Shown: piece after piece, positions 50,411 through 58,930 of the stretch
Layout of the letters: every line of letters begins with the position of its first letter
Position numbering within the stretch: the stretch's first letter is position 1
Source of the DNA: Cyanobacteria bacterium SBLK
GTDB lineage: Bacteria > Cyanobacteriota > Cyanobacteriia > Cyanobacteriales > Spirulinaceae
Direction: 5' to 3'
Assembly (NCBI GenBank): GCA_017746715.1
Contig: JAGHZQ010000066.1
Location: 1-60,583, forward strand
Length of the DNA stretch: 60,583 bases
Notes under the pieces: model-generated
Told to the model about the DNA's origin: nothing
Database searches by the model: none
Seen by the model: only the letters and a program-made list of their open reading frames with translations
Made by a program: the position numbers and the translations under genes

Positions 50411-52198
50411 ATGAACACTCAGACAATTGATGGCGCGATCGACGAGGCTACGGACAAATTAGAGACAAAATCAAAACAATCTGATTTGTACCGACGCTTA
50501 TTTCGCTATTGTTGGCAGCAGAAAACACCATTTTTCTGGGCAATCTTTTTAACAATTTGTGCTTCGTTTATTAACTTCTTTATCCCTCAAATTAATCGCT
50601 ATGTTATTGATGTAATCATTCCTCAAAAACAATTTCAGATGTTGCCTTGGGTAGGGGCAATTATTTTTTTGATGGCTTTGGGAGCAGGCGGGTTGCTTTT
50701 TTTTCAATTATATGCTATAAAACTTTTCGGACAAAAGACTATTAATAGCATTCGTACGGAGTTATATCAACATATTCAACATCTATCCATTAGTTTTTTT
50801 GAAAACCAACGCACGGGGGAATTAATGTCGCGATTGGCAAGAGATGTTGATACAGTAGGTGAATTAGTTTCTGCAAATTTAATCGCTATTTTAATCGATA
50901 GCTTTGCTTTTATTGTTGTTTTTATTTATATTTTTGTGAGCAATTGGCCTTTAGCTATTGCGATCGCCATGACTTGGCCGTTAATCGTTTTTCTCTTGCA
51001 ATTTTCTCAGAAAAGACTAGAAAAAATTTTCCAAGATGTTATCTGGAAAGCCGATTTAATTAGCAATCACTTACAGGATACGATCTCGAATATTAGAATC
51101 ATTAAGTCTTTTGGTAACGAGGAATATGAAATTAAAAGGTTTAATGAATTTAGCACTAATTATATGGAGGCCAATCTTCGGGCGAGTCGATTTTGGTCGC
51201 TATTTGTACCGATGATTAATATTCTTAACGAATTAGGGAATTTACTGACCTTAGTTGTCGGTGCTTGGGGGGTGATGGTCGATCGCTTAACGATAGGAGA
51301 ATTAGCGGCACTTTTAACCTATGTTACCCTTCTCAATAGACCCATTAATCGGTTTAATGGATTGGTGGATCTCATCCAAAGAGCAATGGTCGCCGCTCAG
51401 AGAATTTTCGAGGTTTTAGATACGCCATTGGGAGTGAGTGAAAAAGAAGATGCCATTCAGTTAACATCCGTAAGAGGCAATCTCAGATTTGAAAATATCG
51501 GGTTTGCCTATCGAGATAATGAGTTTGTAATTCGGAATTTTAATTTAGAGATGAAAGCGGGAATGTCAGTCGCTTTAGTGGGTTCTTCTGGTGCTGGAAA
51601 AAGTACGATCGCTAAAATTGCGGCTCGTTTTTACGACCCACAAAAAGGACGGATTTTAATTGACGATAAGGATTTACGAGATGTGAGTTTCGATTCGTTG
51701 CGATCGCATATTGGGATTGTGCCTCAAGAAACCCTATTACTTTACGGTACGGTCAGAGATAATATTGCTTACGGCAAGCTAGATGCGACGGATGAAGAAA
51801 TTGAAGCAGCTGCAAAAGCGGCGAATGCTCATGATTTTATTACGAGCTTTCCCGATGGTTATCAATCTATTGTTGGCGAGCAAGGTGTTAAATTATCGGG
51901 AGGACAGAAGCAAAGAATAGCGATCGCCCGAGTTTTGCTCAAAAATCCCCAAATTGTTATTTTAGATGAAGCGACTTCGGCTTTAGATTCTGAGTCTGAA
52001 CAACTCATTCAAGAGTCTGTAAAACAGCTTTTTCAAGGACGCACTAGCTTAGTCATTGCCCATCGATTTTCAACGATTTCTCATGTCGATCTGATTGTGG
52101 TTCTCGAAAAAGGTGAGATTGTGGAAACTGGAACTCATGGGGAGTTAATTGCTCAACGGGGAAGGTATGCTTATCTTTATGGTTTACAATTTTCTTAA
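50411..52198 (+). CDS. mdnE: ABC exporter half-transporter of the microviridin cluster
   Basis: 595 residues. Six transmembrane spans (residues ~40-330) are followed by an ATPase domain: Walker A GSSGAGKST (~391-399), Q-loop VPQETLLLYG, signature LSGGQKQR (~496), Walker B IVILDEA (~516) and H-loop AHRFS. There is no N-terminal C39 peptidase domain, so it cannot itself remove the leader. Position directly after the two ligases matches MvdA/MdnE, which exports and may scaffold microviridin maturation. The leader protease is therefore encoded elsewhere. Confidence 0.92.
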   Translation: MNTQTIDGAIDEATDKLETKSKQSDLYRRLFRYCWQQKTPFFWAIFLTICASFINFFIPQINRYVIDVIIPQKQFQMLPWVGAIIFLMALGAGGLLFFQLYAIKLFGQKTINSIRTELYQHIQHLSISFFENQRTGELMSRLARDVDTVGELVSANLIAILIDSFAFIVVFIYIFVSNWPLAIAIAMTWPLIVFLLQFSQKRLEKIFQDVIWKADLISNHLQDTISNIRIIKSFGNEEYEIKRFNEFSTNYMEANLRASRFWSLFVPMINILNELGNLLTLVVGAWGVMVDRLTIGELAALLTYVTLLNRPINRFNGLVDLIQRAMVAAQRIFEVLDTPLGVSEKEDAIQLTSVRGNLRFENIGFAYRDNEFVIRNFNLEMKAGMSVALVGSSGAGKSTIAKIAARFYDPQKGRILIDDKDLRDVSFDSLRSHIGIVPQETLLLYGTVRDNIAYGKLDATDEEIEAAAKAANAHDFITSFPDGYQSIVGEQGVKLSGGQKQRIAIARVLLKNPQIVILDEATSALDSESEQLIQESVKQLFQGRTSLVIAHRFSTISHVDLIVVLEKGEIVETGTHGELIAQRGRYAYLYGLQFS

Positions 52199-52215
52199 AG
52201 TAGTAGACAAACACA

Positions 52216-52599
52216 CTAGATAAACTCAGAAGGTAAAGAATAACTATACGGTAAATGAATAATGCAATCGCGATAGTCCCCCTCGAAGGAAGCTAAAGCC
52301 AACAAAATCAATTCATCAATATGCTGGCCGATTGTTAGCTTTTTACTTAAAATAAAGATTCCCGAAATATGATGACCTTCCTCGATATGTTCGGCTAAAT
52401 GAACGGGCATGGATTTGCGATTATTGGTCACGAGAGTAAAGCCATGCTCCTCGCACCAAAGCAATATTTCTGGATCGAGAGTCCCTCTTGACGGTGCAGT
52501 TAAATCACCGACTTCCCAAACGATTAGATCGGGTTGTTTACTGTGCAATTGCGTTTTGTATAATGGATTCATATTCTCGTCCAGTAAGTATCTCAGCAT
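52216..52599 (-). CDS. DUF5615-type PIN-like protein (probable toxin)
   Basis: 127 residues. The start MLRYLLDENMNPLY and the later WCEEHGFTLVTNNRKSMPVHLAEH follow the DUF5615 (Mut7-C-like PIN) pattern, with acidic residues at DE of LLDEN. Its 5' end overlaps the upstream DUF433 gene by 62 bp in another frame. DUF433-DUF5615 pairs are widely predicted toxin-antitoxin modules with RNase toxin. Activity here is inferred from pairing. Confidence 0.8.
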   Translation of the reverse strand: MLRYLLDENMNPLYKTQLHSKQPDLIVWEVGDLTAPSRGTLDPEILLWCEEHGFTLVTNNRKSMPVHLAEHIEEGHHISGIFILSKKLTIGQHIDELILLALASFEGDYRDCIIHLPYSYSLPSEFI

Positions 52600-52927
52600 T
52601 TTCTTTCTTTCTTGCTTCTATTTCTGCTCTAATTTTCCGCAATCGGAGCATTGTTGGCGTTGGATTGAGTTGTTGTTGTTTCCATTGTTCGTGTCCCCAT
52701 TCCAACCAATCGGTAAGATATTGGCTCACTGTTTCTTTGTTGTGGAGATAATACAAAATTGTAGCGTAAACTTGCTCCAACTTAATACTCGAGAAGCAAT
52801 TCACAATCTCTTCAGGAGAACGGCTGTGATAAAGATACTCGTACAGAATATTTTCAATGCCGACTCGCGTACCTTTTAGGCGAATATCATCAGGACGTTG
52901 AAAATCAAAATAGTCTTCAATTTGCAT
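52538..52927 (-). CDS. DUF433 domain protein (probable antitoxin)
   Basis: 129 residues, with the DUF433 winged-helix-like domain in RLKGTRVGIENILYEYLYHSRSPEEIVNCFSSIKLEQVYATILYYLHN. The remaining ~50 residues form a charged C-terminal tail that overlaps the toxin gene and may bind it. It is the first gene of the pair, as usual. Confidence 0.82.
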   Translation of the reverse strand: MQIEDYFDFQRPDDIRLKGTRVGIENILYEYLYHSRSPEEIVNCFSSIKLEQVYATILYYLHNKETVSQYLTDWLEWGHEQWKQQQLNPTPTMLRLRKIRAEIEARKKENAEILTGREYESIIQNAIAQ

Positions 52928-53042
52928 AGTTTGTTTTTCTAGATTGTCTTTAAATGAAACTATTATATCAAATATTAGTGACCCGTATTCACTTGGTTAT
53001 CTCCATGGGTGTAGCCAGAGCCTTTGAATTCTTCGTTGTGGG

Positions 53043-53501
53043 CTATTCCGTCAATTTCGTTGTCGCTAATTGTAGTGTTTCGGAAGGACGGCGATCGGCG
53101 TATCCTCGATAATCATGTCCTAAATAAATGTACTTACATATAACATGGTTAAGATTGGTCTCGTTATTAATATGCCAATCCCAAATACAAGCACCCGTTA
53201 GATTTGTCCTCTCGAAGTTGGTATAAAGCGCTCGGGCTATCCATAAGTTAGTATGACTAAGATCGGCACCACTAAGGTTAGCAAAAACAAGATCGGTACC
53301 ACTGAAGTTGGCATGACTAATACAAGCTCTACTGAGTTTAGCATCACGAAGATTAGCCCTGCTGAGATTAACTCTTTCAAGATTAGCACCCCTGAGACCG
53401 GCACTACTCAGGTCAATCTTAATATCGAGGTTTTCTTCCCTCCACTGATTCCACTCCTCTACACTTCTTTTTAACCTTTCCAATTGTTCCTCATTAGCCA
53501 T
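53043..53501 (-). CDS. Pentapeptide-repeat protein
   Basis: About 152 residues. After an N-terminal helix (EEQLERLKRSVEEWNQWREEN), about 12 consecutive A(N/D)LxX pentapeptides run from AGLRGANLERVNLSRANLRDA to FERTNLTGACIW, giving a short right-handed quadrilateral beta-helix. The C-terminal 35 residues are not repetitive. ATG 53501 is preferred to a GTG two codons upstream. The cellular role is unknown; such proteins are abundant in cyanobacteria. Confidence 0.85.
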   Translation of the reverse strand: MANEEQLERLKRSVEEWNQWREENLDIKIDLSSAGLRGANLERVNLSRANLRDAKLSRACISHANFSGTDLVFANLSGADLSHTNLWIARALYTNFERTNLTGACIWDWHINNETNLNHVICKYIYLGHDYRGYADRRPSETLQLATTKLTE

Positions 53502-53529
53502 TTCCACGACCTTCCAAAATCATAATACG

Positions 53530-54897
53530 TCAATTATTTACTATATTTCGGAATAGCAAAAGAGGAGTAGAGTGAGTCTCGATAACATCAGACGATCGCC
53601 CTAAACTGCCTCCTTTACTCAAAACTATAGATTGTCCAGGCAAAGTCGCCACAAACAAAAACAAAGCCACATACATCCCCCAAAACAACAAAATCAGAGA
53701 TTGCCGATCGCCTTGGGAAACTGTCAAAGCAACCATGGCCAAACAGAGAGCAACAGCAGCGAAAACCAAAACCGAAGCGCGATAGAGAGGAAAAAGCCAA
53801 GCCAAACCCAAACTGCAAGCCATCGCCGCAAATGCAAGAGCGATGGCCAGACCGTACCAACCCGATAGAGACTGACGTTCCCTCGGCAAATTCAGCAATT
53901 CGTCCAATTTCACCCCACCTGCAAGGGCTAAAGGAGGAAAGAGCAACAAACCCGACTCGACAGAAAAAGAGAGCAAGGGAATGACAACCAACACCCCGTA
54001 AAACCAAATTAAAGTTAAATTCGCCCAGCCCCAATTCCTTTGGGAAAGAGCGAGAGATAGCCCCGAAATGCCAAGAAATAACCCCGGCAGGGCAAAACAG
54101 AGGATTTTTAACTCATAGGGCAGTCCCAAATCCAAAACAGCGCGATCGCTCCAGAAAAACTCAGCCGATCCCCATTCTAAAATCCAACTCGTTACTGGAA
54201 AACTCCCCAAAACGATCCCCGCCCATAAATAAGGCGATCGCAAAAGTCGGGGCGTATCCCGAGCCAAAAAGACTAAAACGATCCCCCCCGCCGCGATCGC
54301 CAGCCAGCCTCGGGTCAAAAACAACAAACTCAACCCCCCGCCAATACCGAGAGTCCAGCGAAAATCCCGGCGCGATCGCAACGCCAGCCAAACGGTAAAA
54401 ATCAGCAAACTCCCGCCAAGATTTATCGATAAGGCAAAACGTCCTAAAGGAATGAGGGGAGAAAGCACCAAATAAATTCCCGCCGCCAGAATTGCGCTCC
54501 GTCGCCTTGGAAAAATCTCTCGACCCGTGCGATAGAGAACCCAAACCGAAAGCGCGCCCAGTCCTGCAACCGGCCATCGCATCATTGCCGCATTGCTTTC
54601 TCCCCAACCATAAGTAAATGCAATCAATACCGATAATAGTGGGGATTTCTCCCTCGAAAATTGTTCGCCAATGGGAGACAGCAACCCCCATAAGGAAAAA
54701 TTAGGAGAACTCGCGATCGCTTCGGCCGCCCGAGCGAGTTCGTCTTCCATTCCCTGTAACGAGGGCAAGTCTAAATTAACGCTAAAAACCAAGAGCGCAA
54801 ACAATAATACTCCCAGCCCCCAACCCCATTCTTGCCATTGTTCTTCAGAAGCGGCTCGATACCGCAATCTCCTCTCGAGAGAACGCCGATATTTCAT
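53530..54897 (-). CDS. GT39-like glycosyltransferase (ArnT/PMT-type membrane protein)
   Basis: 455 residues with about ten hydrophobic spans. LDLPSLQGMEDELARAAEAI near the first periplasmic loop resembles the catalytic acidic loop of PMT/ArnT polyprenyl-phosphate sugar transferases. The loop SPIGEQFSREKSPLLSVLIAFTYGWGESNAAMMRWPVAGLG fits the PMT_2 pattern. Donor and acceptor are unknown. It is a monocistronic-looking unit on the minus strand. Confidence 0.8.
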   Translation of the reverse strand: MKYRRSLERRLRYRAASEEQWQEWGWGLGVLLFALLVFSVNLDLPSLQGMEDELARAAEAIASSPNFSLWGLLSPIGEQFSREKSPLLSVLIAFTYGWGESNAAMMRWPVAGLGALSVWVLYRTGREIFPRRRSAILAAGIYLVLSPLIPLGRFALSINLGGSLLIFTVWLALRSRRDFRWTLGIGGGLSLLFLTRGWLAIAAGGIVLVFLARDTPRLLRSPYLWAGIVLGSFPVTSWILEWGSAEFFWSDRAVLDLGLPYELKILCFALPGLFLGISGLSLALSQRNWGWANLTLIWFYGVLVVIPLLSFSVESGLLLFPPLALAGGVKLDELLNLPRERQSLSGWYGLAIALAFAAMACSLGLAWLFPLYRASVLVFAAVALCLAMVALTVSQGDRQSLILLFWGMYVALFLFVATLPGQSIVLSKGGSLGRSSDVIETHSTPLLLFRNIVNN

Positions 54898-55191
54898 AAA
54901 AAATTCTTATCACTGCACGATGAAGTCTGGACTCTTGCTTACCATTGCGATCGAAGAAAATAGAATAGATATTCCCCTGAAGGAAAATCCAAATGTTAAA
55001 ATACCCGACACGAAAAGAATCCTTTTGCTATTATCCAAGCTAGTTCCGATACTTCCCGATAAAATTGCTAAAAATTTCACAAAACCGCGCTCCATCCCCG
55101 CCAAAGAATATTAACCCCTGTCAGTTGATGTAAAATTATCCATCGCGCGATCGCCTCCCCGCAATCCTGCTCCCTCGTCCCCTCCAGATTT

Positions 55192-57099
55192 ATGGAATCC
55201 TCTTTTGTTTTAACTTTACAAATCGTTATTGCCGTTCTTGCCGGGATCGGCGGTCAAGTTTGCGGCGAATTTTTACGGGTGCCGAGCATTGTCTTCCTGC
55301 TTTTCTTTGGGATTGCCCTAGGCTCTGACGGTCTCAATCTCCTTCATCCCCACGATTTGGGGGTAGGCTTAGAAGTTCTCGTCGCTCTTGCCGTTGCCAT
55401 TATTCTTTTTGAAGGCGGTCTGAACTTGGAACTGAGGGCTTTAGAACGAGTATCTAGCAGTCTGCGCAATCTCGTGACCTTAGGGACGCTCATCGCCTTG
55501 CTCGGAGGAGGCATGGCCGCCCATTGGTTGAGCGAATTTCCCTGGCCGATCGCTTTTCTCTATGCTTCCCTCGTCGTCGTCACCGGTCCGACAGTAATCG
55601 GTCCCTTACTCAAACAAGTTTCTGTCGATCGCCAAGTGGCAGCCCTCCTTGAAGGAGAAGGGGTGCTTATCGATCCGGTAGGCGCCATTCTTGCCGTGGT
55701 CGTCCTCGATACCATTCTCAACCGAGATGCCCTACCCGTCGCCATTTTTACCGCTTTGCTCGTGCGCTTGGGTTGGGGTGTTCTCGTCGGAGGTTTTGGC
55801 GGCTGGCTCTTAGGGGTTTTCCTCAAACGCGCCAGTTTTCTCTCGGAGGACTTAAAAAATCTCGTCGTGCTGGCCGGAGTTTGGGGACTGTTTGGGTTGT
55901 CTCAAGCGGTCATTAGCGAATCCGGCTTAATGGCGATGGTGATTGCCGGGATCGTTCTCCGTGCCTCCTCCTTGCCGGAAGAACGTTTATTGCGCCGCTT
56001 TAAGGGTCAATTAACCGTTTTGGGAGTCTCCGTTCTCTTCGTCCTCTTGGCTGCCGATCTGTCTATTGCCAGTATTGTTGCCTTGGGATGGGGAAGCGTG
56101 CTGACAGTTGCCCTAATTATGTTGGTCGTGCGTCCGGTTAGCGTGACCTTATGTACACTCAATAGCACCTTGAATTGGCGGCAAAAATTATTTGTGGCTT
56201 GGGTGGGACCCAAGGGGATTGTTTCGGCTTCAGTTGCCTCTTTATTCGCCATTTTGTTAACGCAACAGGGAATGAATGGGGGAGAATCCATCAAAGCCTT
56301 GGTCTTTTTGACAATTATGATGACGGTGTTCGTGCAAGGACTTTCCGCCCGGTGGGTCGCCAAAGGGTTGGGAATTACCTCCTCAGAAGCCACTGGCGCC
56401 GTGATTATTGGCTGCAACCCGTTGGGACGCTTGGTGGGCTGGCTCTTTCAAGAACAGGGAGAATCGGTGGTTATGATCGATACCGATGCCGAGGCTTGCG
56501 ATCGCGCCCGAGAATACAATTTACAGGTTTTTCAAAGTAGCGGACTCGATGCCGACGTTCTCGAAGATGCCGGTTTGGAATCAATTGGTACGTTTTTGGC
56601 CCTAACGAGTAACGGAGAAGTCAATTCCGTTCTCGCTCAACGCGCCCTCGAAGAATTCGAGCCACCTAGAGTTCTGGCCGTTTTTCCGCAAAACCACAAC
56701 AGCGATCGCGAGGAAAATACCAAAACCAATGCCAAAATCGCGCAAGCCTTTATGGATCCCGTTCCCATCAAACAATGGAATAAATATATTGACGACGGGC
56801 AAATCAAATTGGGGGAAACCGTTTTAAAAGAAGCGGGACTCTCTTTCCAGCAAGCACATTTGCAAGCTATGATTCGTGCGGGGGAATTCTTACCCTTGTT
56901 GGTACAGCGAGAAAAGGGGCTGCAAGTCGCGACGGCATCGGAACAATGGCAAGCCGGCGATCGCATTATTTATTTACTGCACGATCCCCGTCCCAAACTC
57001 TTAAAACGCCTTTCTGGGGGAACCTCTTCTTCTCGTCTGGCTTTAGAAAAATTACCAGAAGTTGAGGAAATTCCGCTGGCCGTCCCCTTACCGGAATAA
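55192..57099 (+). CDS. Cation:proton antiporter with TrkA-N domain
   Basis: 635 residues. Residues ~1-400 form a CPA-type antiporter with about 12 spans (FEGGLNLELRAL, VTGPTVIGPLLKQVSVDR, LEGEGVLIDPVGAILAVVVLD, WVGPKGIVSASVASLFAILL). The cytoplasmic TrkA-N domain starts at GAVIIGCNPLGRLVGWLFQEQGESVVMIDTDAEA and binds nucleotide, although the third Gly position of the GxGxxG loop is altered (GCNPLG). A TrkA-C-like tail follows. It is similar in layout to NhaP/KefB-type exchangers that handle Na+ or K+. Ion specificity is not deduced. Confidence 0.88.
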   Translation: MESSFVLTLQIVIAVLAGIGGQVCGEFLRVPSIVFLLFFGIALGSDGLNLLHPHDLGVGLEVLVALAVAIILFEGGLNLELRALERVSSSLRNLVTLGTLIALLGGGMAAHWLSEFPWPIAFLYASLVVVTGPTVIGPLLKQVSVDRQVAALLEGEGVLIDPVGAILAVVVLDTILNRDALPVAIFTALLVRLGWGVLVGGFGGWLLGVFLKRASFLSEDLKNLVVLAGVWGLFGLSQAVISESGLMAMVIAGIVLRASSLPEERLLRRFKGQLTVLGVSVLFVLLAADLSIASIVALGWGSVLTVALIMLVVRPVSVTLCTLNSTLNWRQKLFVAWVGPKGIVSASVASLFAILLTQQGMNGGESIKALVFLTIMMTVFVQGLSARWVAKGLGITSSEATGAVIIGCNPLGRLVGWLFQEQGESVVMIDTDAEACDRAREYNLQVFQSSGLDADVLEDAGLESIGTFLALTSNGEVNSVLAQRALEEFEPPRVLAVFPQNHNSDREENTKTNAKIAQAFMDPVPIKQWNKYIDDGQIKLGETVLKEAGLSFQQAHLQAMIRAGEFLPLLVQREKGLQVATASEQWQAGDRIIYLLHDPRPKLLKRLSGGTSSSRLALEKLPEVEEIPLAVPLPE

Positions 57100-57143
57100 T
57101 AAAGGTATGATAGTAACCAATCCCAATCGAGGCGAAATTCACT

Positions 57144-57266
57144 ATGGATGTTAAGTTTATCTTATTAATTCTCACGGCTATTTTTATTGTTGCTACCCTC
57201 TTCTTCGGTACGAAAAATGGCTTCTACGATTCGGATAACTATCATGGCAACGGGTCGGCTCATTAA
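57144..57266 (+). CDS. 40-residue single-span membrane protein
   Basis: ATG 57144 to TAA 57264-57266. One hydrophobic span (FILLILTAIFIVATLFFGT, residues 5-23) is followed by a short polar tail, KNGFYDSDNYHGNGSAH. GAGG lies 11 bp upstream. The size and layout are those of small photosystem or NDH-1 accessory subunits, but I do not recognise it as a known Psa, Psb, Pet or Ndh protein. Composition and the clean frame make it likely real. Confidence 0.75.
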   Translation: MDVKFILLILTAIFIVATLFFGTKNGFYDSDNYHGNGSAH

Positions 57267-57292
57267 TTAAAAGTTGACAATCGATCTTATTT

Positions 57293-58930
57293 GTGGTAGG
57301 GAAGACTAATTCTAATCCGGCTCGCTTTTTAGCTTGCCATACCTACGGTGTAGGACACGGTAGAGAAGGAGTATGCTTGCTCCTTTGGATGGGAGAATAT
57401 CGCATTCTTCTCGATTGTGGCTTAAAGGATATTTCCCCCTTATTAGAATCTTCAACGGAATCTCTACGGGCACCTGCGGATTTTGTCTTTTGCTCTCATG
57501 CCCACGCCGATCACGCTCGAGGCTTGCTCTCCTTACACCAACATTTTCCGGAGATGCCCATTTATGGCAGCGAAGTCACTTCCCGCTTGTTGCCTTTAAA
57601 TTGGCCCGATGAGCAAGAACTCGAGCCATTTTGTCAAATTTTGCCTTGGCGATCGCCGATTGCTTTATTCGAGAATCTCCAGATTCAGATCTTTCCCGCC
57701 GGTCATTTACCGGGGGCTGCCGCCATCGTTCTTTCTTGCCATACGCCTCAAAGAGATTACACAGCCATCTATACAGGAGATTTTTGTCTCTCCAATACCC
57801 GCTTGGCAGACGGCTTATCCGTTGAGTTCCTGCGGGGATTTTCTCCCGATGTCGCCATTGTTGAAGGCAGTTACGGCTCTGCCAGACATCCCCGACGGCG
57901 ACAGCTCGAGCAACAATTGATGGGAAAAATCGATGCGGCCCTCCTCCTCGGACATTCGGTGCTCTTGCCGGTGCCGACAATGGGATTGGCTCAAGAAATT
58001 CTCATGTTATTGCGATCGCACCATCAATTTACCGGACGGGATCTCGATATTTGGGTCGGAGAAGAAGTGGCGGCAACCTGCGATCTTTATCTCGAACTTT
58101 TACCCCATCTCCCGGATTCCGTCCGTAATTTTGCCAGCCATCAACCTTTATTTTGGGACGATCGCGTTTTACCGCGAGTACGTCGCCTGCCCGAGGAAGG
58201 CATCGAAGGGATAGCAACCTTGCCTTGCATCCTCCTCGTCGATCGCCGCGATCGCTGGCAGCAATATTGTCAGCCTCGGGATAGTCGATGGACGGTTCTG
58301 TTTCCAGAATATCCGGGACGCACGGCAATGCCCCATCCAGAACTCCTCGAGGATTTTCCCAATATTGCCCTCGAAACCTATTTACTCGCCGAACATAGCG
58401 ATGGTCGCAATACCGCCCAACTCATCCATAATATTCGCCCCCAACACGTTCTTTTCGTCCACGGTTCTCCCACCTATCTTGCGGATCTCATTGCTCTAGA
58501 AGAGTTGCAAAGTCGCTATCAGCTGCATTCTCCCCCCTCGGGCGCTTTTGTCGAATTGCCCGTCGGCGATCGCTTCATCCAACCGCCCCCTCCCGTTTTC
58601 GTTCCCTATGAGGGCGAGATCGTCGAACTCGACAATAATGTCATTCAAATTCTTTTACCCCCTTCCCTCTCACAAAATTCCCACTGGCGGACTTTTGCCG
58701 ATACCGGGTTGATCGAAGCACGCTGGCAGGGGAATGAATTAGTCCTGCGAGGACTGACTCAACGGGAACTCCTCTCTCAAAATCGTCGTCCCCTACAAGC
58801 CATTGAGGAAAATTGCGGAAATTGTCACCATCAATTTCGCCAGCGTTGTTTTAACCGCGATTCGCCGCTTTACGGGTTTCAGGTGACGCTACAGGGGTGT
58901 TGTCCGGTCTTTGAACCCAAAAAATTGTGA
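57293..58930 (+). CDS. Metallo-beta-lactamase-fold hydrolase (beta-CASP-like) with C-terminal Cys cluster
   Basis: 545 residues. The metal-binding signature HAHADH is at residues 69-74, with further ligands in FPAGHLPGAA and TGDFCL. A beta-CASP-like region (ILLVDRRDRWQQY, TAQLIHNIRPQHVLFVHGSPTYLADL) lies between. This layout resembles RNase/CPSF-type nucleases, so an RNA substrate is plausible. The C-terminal ~40 residues carry Cys in CGNCHHQFRQRC and GCC, a likely zinc site not usual in the family. The start is GTG 57293, just after the small membrane protein gene. Confidence 0.85.
   Translation: MVGKTNSNPARFLACHTYGVGHGREGVCLLLWMGEYRILLDCGLKDISPLLESSTESLRAPADFVFCSHAHADHARGLLSLHQHFPEMPIYGSEVTSRLLPLNWPDEQELEPFCQILPWRSPIALFENLQIQIFPAGHLPGAAAIVLSCHTPQRDYTAIYTGDFCLSNTRLADGLSVEFLRGFSPDVAIVEGSYGSARHPRRRQLEQQLMGKIDAALLLGHSVLLPVPTMGLAQEILMLLRSHHQFTGRDLDIWVGEEVAATCDLYLELLPHLPDSVRNFASHQPLFWDDRVLPRVRRLPEEGIEGIATLPCILLVDRRDRWQQYCQPRDSRWTVLFPEYPGRTAMPHPELLEDFPNIALETYLLAEHSDGRNTAQLIHNIRPQHVLFVHGSPTYLADLIALEELQSRYQLHSPPSGAFVELPVGDRFIQPPPPVFVPYEGEIVELDNNVIQILLPPSLSQNSHWRTFADTGLIEARWQGNELVLRGLTQRELLSQNRRPLQAIEENCGNCHHQFRQRCFNRDSPLYGFQVTLQGCCPVFEPKKL

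Noticed and set aside
54671..55114. 147-codon plus-strand frame
   Set aside because: Mostly antisense to the GT39-like gene; no recognisable domain.
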